This document shows positions 1-3,968 of a stretch of 6,841 nt of DNA, in pieces. Source of the stretch: Bacteroidales bacterium (GTDB taxonomy: Bacteria; Bacteroidota; Bacteroidia; Bacteroidales; Paludibacteraceae); NCBI GenBank assembly GCA_018066005.1, contig JAGHSG010000047.1:1-6841 (forward strand). The letters run 5' to 3'. A program made the translations under genes and the position numbers. A model generated the notes under the pieces. It worked only from the letters and a program-made list of their open reading frames with translations. It had not been told where the DNA came from and searched no databases. How positions within the stretch are numbered: position 1 is the first letter of the stretch; each line of letters starts with the position of its first letter.

Positions 1-523
1 TACATCCTAATGATGAAACAAGAATAGAATGACCAATTATATTGTGTCGCATAATGACATAGAAAAATAAGCCAACTGCAATTAAAGTAATATCTTCCCA
101 CTTCCCTTTTATGCGACATAATTTAAATAAATGCTGCAATAGAATGTAAATAACAAAAAATTCAAATAATGTAAAGGTAAACCAATAGCCTACCTTGGAT
201 TCAGAGATAAGACTTTCTTGTAAATCAAAATGTTGAAGATAAACGTATGCAGCAAAAAATAAGAAAGGTGAAATAATTTGTACAGGCAATTTCTTCTGTA
301 AAAAGGATAAAGTATTTTGCCAGTTCCATTCATAATTACTCTTATAAAAGACAAAACCACTGACAAAGAAAAACAAAGGCATACGAAAAACAGTAAAAAT
401 ATGGTTATAACTATCACTTTGTAGCCCCCATGCTGCGACATGCGTCATTATGACTAGCATCATGGTAAAACCGCGCATAGCATCAATATATTCAATTCGT
501 TTTGTTGGTTGTAATTTTTCCAT
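1..523 (-). CDS. Membrane acyltransferase, acyltransferase-3 family (3' end cut by window edge)
   Basis: The first 174 codons are visible, read from an ATG at 523; the gene runs off the left edge. The N-terminus carries the family signature RIEYIDAMRGF (residues 9-19) followed by an H at 28 in a hydrophobic helix, the usual conserved Arg/His pair of acyltransferase-3 (OafA/NodX-type) proteins. FRMPLFFFVSGF (46-57) is the second family hallmark. Hydrophobic segments lie near residues 18-33, 44-60, 85-97, 116-134 and 143-158, so this is a polytopic inner-membrane protein. Family members transfer acyl groups to sugars of surface polysaccharides or lipids; the substrate here cannot be told. An in-frame ATG at 565 would add 14 residues (MWIKKFSPLFLYTY) but lies inside the terminator/palindrome, so 523 is preferred. 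The gene is much more AT-rich than sufE to porU, hinting at separate history. The family call is solid; substrate and 3' half are unknown. Confidence 0.87.
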   Translation of the reverse strand, partial: MEKLQPTKRIEYIDAMRGFTMMLVIMTHVAAWGLQSDSYNHIFTVFRMPLFFFVSGFVFYKSNYEWNWQNTLSFLQKKLPVQIISPFLFFAAYVYLQHFDLQESLISESKVGYWFTFTLFEFFVIYILLQHLFKLCRIKGKWEDITLIAVGLFFYVIMRHNIIGHSILVSSLGC

Positions 524-533
524 ATATGTATAC

Positions 534-563
534 AAAAAAAGTGGACTAAACTTTTTAATCCAC
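534..563 (-). terminator. Intrinsic terminator (hairpin plus T run)
   Basis: On the minus strand GTGGATTAAA and TTTAGTCCAC can pair over 10 bp with one G-U pair and a 3-base AAG loop (541-563), followed at once by seven T residues (540-534). That is the form of a Rho-independent terminator for leftward transcription. It ends 10 bases before the acyltransferase ATG, so it cannot be that gene's own terminator. It more likely ends the small RNA starting near 771, or acts as an attenuator ahead of the acyltransferase. On the plus strand the hairpin has no T run. Confidence 0.7.
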
Positions 564-692
564 ATTTCAAAGGTATCGGCAAACACCTGCTGTAGTTGAA
601 TTTACGAAGTAAAGCCCACGTCAAAAACGTGAGCGTTGAACTTTACTTCACAACTACATTTATAAAAATTTTGCCGAAATTTATGAAATGTG
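561..692. repeat. 132-base nested imperfect palindrome
   Basis: The outer arms 561-583 and 670-692 are inverted copies matching at 19 of 23 positions; differences cluster in the middle. Inside them TGTAGTTG (591-598) mirrors CAACTACA (651-658), GAAGTAAAG (606-614) mirrors CTTTACTTC (641-649), and GCCCACGT (614-621) nearly mirrors ACGTGAGC (627-634) around a CAAAA loop. The pairs are separated by unequal unpaired segments of 7/11 and 7/1 bases and a 6-base bulge. The last inner pair mismatches on the plus strand but forms a G-U pair in minus-strand RNA, which favours a leftward transcript as the functional form. It could also be a small non-autonomous transposon; no target-site duplication was recognised. 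Confidence 0.8.
568..575 (-). promoter_or_regulatory. Possible -7 element for the acyltransferase gene
   Basis: TACCTTTG on the minus strand fits the Bacteroidota -7 consensus TAnnTTTG. It lies 44 bases upstream of the acyltransferase ATG, so a start near 561 would give a leader of about 38 nt. No clear TTTG is present 19-21 bases upstream, so it is at best a weak promoter. It also forms one strand of the first internal bubble of the palindrome; the opposite arm has lost the motif. Confidence 0.3.
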
Positions 693-700
693 TGAAACAA

Positions 701-718
701 AGATAACGCTTGTTATCT
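701..718 (-). other. Small perfect hairpin in the leader of the candidate RNA
   Basis: AGATAAC and GTTATCT form a perfect 7-bp stem around a 4-base loop, 8 bases before the large palindrome on the transcribed strand. It is not followed by a T run, so it is unlikely to be a terminator. It may be a 5' domain of the small RNA or a processing site, which is a guess. Confidence 0.4.
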
Positions 719-776
719 ATTGTGCAATTTTCTTGCTTGTTTTATTTCATAGGCGAATTATGTTTTAATTTCTTTG

Positions 777-808
777 CAAAGGTACAATTATTTTTTGGAA
801 TATGCAAA
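777..808 (-). promoter_or_regulatory. Consensus Bacteroidota promoter reading leftward
   Basis: The minus strand has TTTG (808-805), a 20-base spacer and TACCTTTG (784-777). This is a complete match to the TTTG / TAnnTTTG promoter form recognised by the primary sigma factor of Bacteroidota, with normal spacing. Transcription should begin about 6-8 bases beyond, near 770. It sits about 70 bases past the end of sufE and about 250 bases before the acyltransferase, so its first product is the structured RNA region. Confidence 0.75.
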
Positions 809-837
809 TATATTGCAACTATTTTACTAATTTCAAC
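805..837 (-). promoter_or_regulatory. Possible second, overlapping promoter
   Basis: TATATTTG (812-805) also fits TAnnTTTG, with GTTG (837-834) 21 bases upstream as a partial -33 element. Its last four bases are the -33 TTTG of the downstream promoter, so the two would be in tandem sharing one box. The -33 match is incomplete and the area is AT-rich, so this may be chance. Confidence 0.3.
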
Positions 838-856
838 TGGGTAGTGACACTAACCA
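838..856 (-). terminator. Weak hairpin after sufE, possible operon 3' end
   Basis: TGGTTAGTG and CACTACCCA on the minus strand are inverted copies with one mismatch, able to form a stem of about 8 bp with a 3-base loop. It begins 22 bases after the sufE stop codon, where an operon end is expected. No T run follows, so it is not a classical intrinsic terminator; it may stabilise the 3' end of the message or mean nothing. Confidence 0.35.
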
Positions 857-878
857 CTTGATTGTTCTCTTCTTCCAC

Positions 879-1316
879 TTACTTTTTCTGTGCGTAGGTG
901 AGGGCGAAGAGGCGCATCTGTTGGAGCATGGCATTCAGGCCGTTGGTACGGGTGGGGGAGAGGTGCTCACGCAGTTGGATGTCGTCTAAAAAATGCAAAT
1001 CGGCATCCACAATGTCCTGCGGTGTCTGTCCGCTTAATACGCGGATGAGCAGTGCCACAATACCTTTTACCAAGATAGCATCGCTATCGCCGTGATAGAC
1101 GATGACGGGTTGAGCATCGGGCGTGGGTTGAACAAGTTCACACGTAAACCACACTTTGGACTGACAGCCGTCAATGAGGTTCTTGTCTGTTTTATCTGCT
1201 TCGGGGAAGGGCTCTAAACCGTTCCCGTAATCAATGAGTAACGAATAGCGGTCCATCCAGTCATCAAAACTGGTAAATTCGTCTATTATCTCGTCTTGTA
1301 TTTCACTAATTGACAT
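879..1316 (-). CDS. sufE: SufE-family sulfur acceptor for Fe-S cluster assembly
   Basis: The 145-residue protein has the usual SufE length and layout. The N-terminal helix EIIDEFTSFDDWMDRYSLLI (9-28) is followed by GCQSKVW (50-56), holding the sulfur-accepting cysteine at 51, the same number as in E. coli SufE. Near the C-terminus, LSPTRTNGLNAML (118-130) is the second conserved SufE block. SufE takes persulfide sulfur from the cysteine desulfurase SufS in the cytoplasm and passes it to the SufBCD scaffold. The start at 1316 is favoured because it places the cysteine at the expected position and supplies the full first helix. The first 31 bases overlap the end of aroK in another frame, a long overlap suggesting translational coupling. 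It is the last gene of the operon; no sufS or sufBCD lies nearby in the window. A CsdE-like role cannot be excluded from sequence alone. Confidence 0.93.
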   Translation of the reverse strand: MSISEIQDEIIDEFTSFDDWMDRYSLLIDYGNGLEPFPEADKTDKNLIDGCQSKVWFTCELVQPTPDAQPVIVYHGDSDAILVKGIVALLIRVLSGQTPQDIVDADLHFLDDIQLREHLSPTRTNGLNAMLQQMRLFALTYAQKK

Positions 1317-1831
1317 ATTTGTTCTGCTATTATTTGGTCTGCTTCGGGAATGAATCCCGGTGCATCTATTGTATAGTCTGCTTGTAAATAGTAAGGCTCA
1401 CGGGCTTGTAACTGAGGAGCAACAAAAGTCATCAACTCCTCTTCTGTGCGACCTTGCAGTACAGGTCGCTGACTTAAATCGGTCAGCATAAGGCGTTTAA
1501 CGAGGTCCTCTGCTGTCCAACGGAGATAAAAAGATGTACCTAATTCGTGCAGGCACTCCATATTATCTTCATAGCACGGATAGCCGCCACCGGTGGCATA
1601 AACCACATTATCAAACGGCGACATGTCGGCTATATCTTCCAACACATATTTCTCTTTTTGGCGAAAATCTTCTATTCCGAACTGACGAATATATTCGGCG
1701 GTCGTGTAGCCGTGGATTTGGTAGAAAGCATCATCCAAATCCACAAACCGCCACCCTAATAACTCCGCCAAGAGTTTGCCGACAGTTGTTTTACCTGCCG
1801 CCATATAACCAATCAAATAAATCGGCATCAT
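1286..1831 (-). CDS. aroK: Shikimate kinase
   Basis: The 181-residue protein is a shikimate kinase of ordinary length (P-loop NMP-kinase-like fold), phosphorylating shikimate to shikimate 3-phosphate with ATP on the path to chorismate. The Walker A loop GYMAAGKT is at 8-15. DLDD (31-34) supplies the Mg2+ and shikimate-binding aspartates, R57 (in FRQKE) and GGG (81-83) complete the shikimate site, R122 (in QRPVL) is the lid arginine, and R144 (in REPYY) is the late conserved arginine. No key residue is missing. The ATG at 1831 overlaps the stop of the upstream gene as ATGA; a second Met follows directly and could serve instead. The 3' end overlaps sufE by 31 bases. Expression probably depends on the upstream porV-ispF message, since no promoter is visible between them. 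Confidence 0.95.
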   Translation of the reverse strand: MMPIYLIGYMAAGKTTVGKLLAELLGWRFVDLDDAFYQIHGYTTAEYIRQFGIEDFRQKEKYVLEDIADMSPFDNVVYATGGGYPCYEDNMECLHELGTSFYLRWTAEDLVKRLMLTDLSQRPVLQGRTEEELMTFVAPQLQAREPYYLQADYTIDAPGFIPEADQIIAEQICQLVKYKTR

Positions 1832-2184
1832 TTTCCGTCTTCGTCCAATAGTTGAGGCGTGTTATCCCGCCATTGTATCTGCCCCTGCTCAAAATATGCT
1901 TCTTGAAAAACAGCATGTGAATTGGGGGCGTGGATAGAACGTACTAGCGTCCAAGGCGTGTTGGCTGTGGTGTCATTGCTCACCTTATTTATCGCGTACA
2001 CGCGCGCGATGGATGAACAGATAGGAGCACAAGCCGTAGTAATCACCACGGCAGAGTCGCCCATAATCAAGGTGTCCTTGGTGATTGCGCTATGGACGGA
2101 GTCGGGCAGCAGTTCGGCTGCATGACTCATGACTGCACCACTCGCAGTTACCAGTATTGCGACTATTTTGAGATACTTATTCAT
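1828..2184 (-). CDS. Small exported protein of unknown function
   Basis: This 118-residue protein is not confidently recognised. Residues 1-22 look like a signal peptide: MNKYLK, a hydrophobic stretch, and a likely cut after SHA (20-22). It should therefore be periplasmic or surface-exposed, and there is no lipobox cysteine. The mature part has a cysteine pair in TTACAPICSS (49-58) that could form a disulfide, then a Trp-containing stretch and an acidic, Gln-rich tail (LLDEDGK end). The VITTACAPICSS region faintly recalls DUF3256 proteins of Bacteroidales, which are longer; this would be a shortened relative, a tentative memory-based link. It overlaps ispF upstream and aroK downstream by four bases each (ATGA), so it is certainly part of the operon, which supports a real gene despite its short length. 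Confidence 0.75.
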   Translation of the reverse strand: MNKYLKIVAILVTASGAVMSHAAELLPDSVHSAITKDTLIMGDSAVVITTACAPICSSIARVYAINKVSNDTTANTPWTLVRSIHAPNSHAVFQEAYFEQGQIQWRDNTPQLLDEDGK

Positions 2185-2651
2185 TGCAATAAAACGACAG
2201 CGTATGCCGCTATTCCTTCTTCTCGACCTACAAATCCAAGGTGTTCTGTCGTCGTGGCTTTGACGCTTACTTGTGTCAACTCAACGCCCATCACGTCTGC
2301 CAGACATTGCTGCATCGACTCTATGTAAGGCGCCAGTTTGGGGACTTGGGCAGCAATCGTTATGTCGCTGTTACCCAATTTGTACCCGGCTTCGCGAAGC
2401 ATTGCCATAACGCGACGAAGAAGTATCTTACTGTCAATACCTTCATATTCGTTGCCTTTGGTGTCCGGGAAATGATACCCTATATCTCGCATAGCAGCAG
2501 CACCTAATAAGGCGTCGCAGAGCGCATGAATAGCCACGTCGGCGTCGGAGTGACCTAATAAACCTTTATCTGACGGCACCTCAATCCCCCCTAACCACAG
2601 AGGGCGGTTAGGGGTGAATTGATGCACATCATATCCAAATCCGATACGCAT
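2181..2651 (-). CDS. ispF: 2-C-methyl-D-erythritol 2,4-cyclodiphosphate synthase
   Basis: The 156-residue protein matches the full length of IspF, the cytoplasmic, usually trimeric enzyme that cyclises CDP-methylerythritol 2-phosphate to MEcPP with release of CMP in the MEP isoprenoid pathway. Zinc ligands are visible as D8 and H10 (in GYDVH) and H42 (in VAIHAL). LGHSDADV (32-39) is a family signature, and KATTTEHLGFVGREEGIA (131-148) carries the CDP-binding threonines and the conserved Glu. The loop usually written FPDTD is FPDTK here (61-65), a small deviation outside the metal ligands. The start ATG overlaps the porV stop by one base (TAATG), implying coupled translation. An ispF next to porU and porV also occurs in Porphyromonas gingivalis as I recall it, so the link is probably old. 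Confidence 0.96.
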   Translation of the reverse strand: MRIGFGYDVHQFTPNRPLWLGGIEVPSDKGLLGHSDADVAIHALCDALLGAAAMRDIGYHFPDTKGNEYEGIDSKILLRRVMAMLREAGYKLGNSDITIAAQVPKLAPYIESMQQCLADVMGVELTQVSVKATTTEHLGFVGREEGIAAYAVVLLQ

Positions 2652-3883
2652 TATCGTTTGTTATTAACCAGGTCTTTGATACCAGCCAGGTCGAAACCAA
2701 GCGAGAAACGCATAGTCTGGTCCAAGGGGTTGGAAGAAGCCGTAGCAATGCAGTAAGCCATGTCGAAACGAACAATAGACAGTTTGAAACCTGCACCAAC
2801 CGTTACGTAACGACGGTTACCTTTACTCTTATCTTCGTGGCTGTAACCTACGCGAGCAAAGAACTGACGGTTGTAACTATACTCCAAACCGATACCCCAA
2901 CGTACTTCTTTGAACTCTTCGCTAGCTCCACCGGGGGCGTCGCAGAAAGACTGACCCCAACCTTTGGGAGAAGATACTTTGGAATATTCACGGGAATCTT
3001 TTACGTTCCAAGTGTCCAGTGTGTCTGCAAAAGTGGAATACTTGCTGGCAGGAACGAGCAGTTTGCTGCACTCAACACTTGCCATCAAGCGGTTGTAGTT
3101 GTCAAAAGGAATCTCGTAACTGGCACCCAAACGGAAGGTAGCAGGGATGAAGTTGGAAGTCTCGTTCTTATCGTATGACATCTTACCACCCAGGTTAGCC
3201 AATTGGAAACCTAATGCAAAGTGACTCGTTCCCATTGGCAACTCAATCGGCTGACGGTAGTACAAAGCAATGTCGGCAGCCATTGTCCAGGCGGGGTACA
3301 TCTCCTTGCTCTCTCCTGTACCGGAGTAGTTGATACCGTTGTTCAAGTCTGAATACATGAAACGCAATGTAGCAGCCATAGAAACGTACTCGTGTAACTT
3401 ACGCGAATAAGCCACGTCAATAGACCACTCGTTAGGTTTGGCTTCGGCATAAACCATATCTTCTGTAATCGTACCGTCAATTTGACTCTTAATGTCATAG
3501 TTGACCAAACTAACCTTACCCATAGTGAAGTAGGTGAAAGAAGCTGAGATGGCCTGCTTGTCGTCAAAGCGGTAGAAACCGGTCAAATAAGCCAAGTCAA
3601 TGTCATTTACCAATTTACGCAACCAAGGTGTGTAAGAAGCAGAGATACCGCCTTTGTCTTCAATGAAGGCATACTTGGCAGCGTTCCAGAATTGGGAGTT
3701 CATGTCCGGCGTAGTGGCAGCACCGATATCACCCATACCGGCGGCGTGTGCATCAGGAGCGATGGTGAGTGCCGGCATAGCGGTAATGATGGGGTTGACG
3801 TAGTCGGACGATTTGGGATCAAAAGCCCAAGTGTTCATTGAAAAGATTACAGTGGCTAAAAGCCCTAAAAAAGTTTTTTTCAT
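2651..3883 (-). CDS. porV: T9SS outer-membrane shuttle protein PorV (LptO)
   Basis: The 410-residue protein has a signal peptide (1-20, cut after TWA) and the characteristic PorV N-terminal block PALTIAPDAHAAGMGDIGAA (37-56) with SQFWNAAKYAF (63-73) and SYTPWLRKLVNDIDLAY (83-99). The rest alternates short amphipathic strands and ends in an aromatic-rich strand set (RFSLGFDLAG region), as expected for a FadL/OmpP1-like beta-barrel. PorV is known to bind cargo carrying a C-terminal secretion domain as it leaves the SprA/Sov translocon and to bring it to the PorU sortase in the PorU-PorV-PorQ-PorZ attachment complex. Its place directly after porU supports this. The 85-base gap upstream contains a possible own promoter, which would allow more PorV than PorU. 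Nothing is truncated or odd in the reading frame. Confidence 0.95.
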   Translation of the reverse strand: MKKTFLGLLATVIFSMNTWAFDPKSSDYVNPIITAMPALTIAPDAHAAGMGDIGAATTPDMNSQFWNAAKYAFIEDKGGISASYTPWLRKLVNDIDLAYLTGFYRFDDKQAISASFTYFTMGKVSLVNYDIKSQIDGTITEDMVYAEAKPNEWSIDVAYSRKLHEYVSMAATLRFMYSDLNNGINYSGTGESKEMYPAWTMAADIALYYRQPIELPMGTSHFALGFQLANLGGKMSYDKNETSNFIPATFRLGASYEIPFDNYNRLMASVECSKLLVPASKYSTFADTLDTWNVKDSREYSKVSSPKGWGQSFCDAPGGASEEFKEVRWGIGLEYSYNRQFFARVGYSHEDKSKGNRRYVTVGAGFKLSIVRFDMAYCIATASSNPLDQTMRFSLGFDLAGIKDLVNNKR

Positions 3884-3896
3884 AATGTTGTTAATT

Positions 3897-3928
3897 AAAA
3901 GTTATTGATTTTTGTTTGTTGTTTGAAA
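3897..3928 (-). promoter_or_regulatory. Possible porV promoter
   Basis: In the porU-porV gap the minus strand has TTTC (3928-3925), a 20-base spacer and TAACTTTT (3904-3897). This is one base off in each box from TTTG / TAnnTTTG, with correct spacing. Transcription would start near 3890, leaving a leader of only about 7-10 nt before the porV ATG. The region is AT-rich, so chance matches are likely. A separate promoter would let porV and the downstream genes be expressed independently of porU. Confidence 0.35.
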
Positions 3929-3968
3929 ATTCATTTTGAGAGATGTTTCATAGGCAAATCATTGTTGT

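Larger units (their letters stand above)
534..771 (-). ncRNA. Candidate structured small RNA (6S-like / Bacteroidales-1-like architecture)
   Basis: I infer a transcript of about 235-240 nt from three parts seen in the sequence: a strong promoter (777-808, start expected near 770), a long rod-shaped inverted repeat (561-692) and a terminator (534-563). No convincing ORF lies inside; the first ATG (752) gives only Met-Lys-stop. A small extra hairpin, AGATAAC/GTTATCT with a 4-base loop, sits at 701-718. The rod has a closing stem (684-692 with 561-569, then 670-677 with 576-583), a large internal loop (659-669 opposite 584-590), and a further stem (651-658/591-598, 641-649/606-614, 627-634/614-621) with a 5-base end loop. 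A rod with an internal bubble, own promoter and terminator is what is known of 6S RNA and of the Bacteroidales-1 motif, proposed to be 6S RNA in this order. The identity is inference; a MITE or an attenuator leader would look similar. Confidence 0.5.

Noticed and set aside
190..441. 83-codon minus-strand ORF with hydrophobic segments
   Set aside because: It lies wholly inside the acyltransferase gene in another frame; the acyltransferase frame has clear family motifs, so this is a shadow.
561..692. CRISPR repeat unit
   Set aside because: It is one palindromic unit with no regularly spaced direct repeats and no cas genes nearby.
1534..1851. 105-codon plus-strand ORF antisense to aroK
   Set aside because: aroK has all catalytic motifs on the opposite strand and this ORF shows no domain features.
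2837..3178. 113-codon plus-strand ORF antisense to porV
   Set aside because: No family likeness or start signals; porV on the other strand explains the sequence.
3884..3968. Tiny ORF (MKHLSK) in the porU-porV gap
   Set aside because: Six codons, no support beyond an ATG in AT-rich DNA; not reported as a gene.
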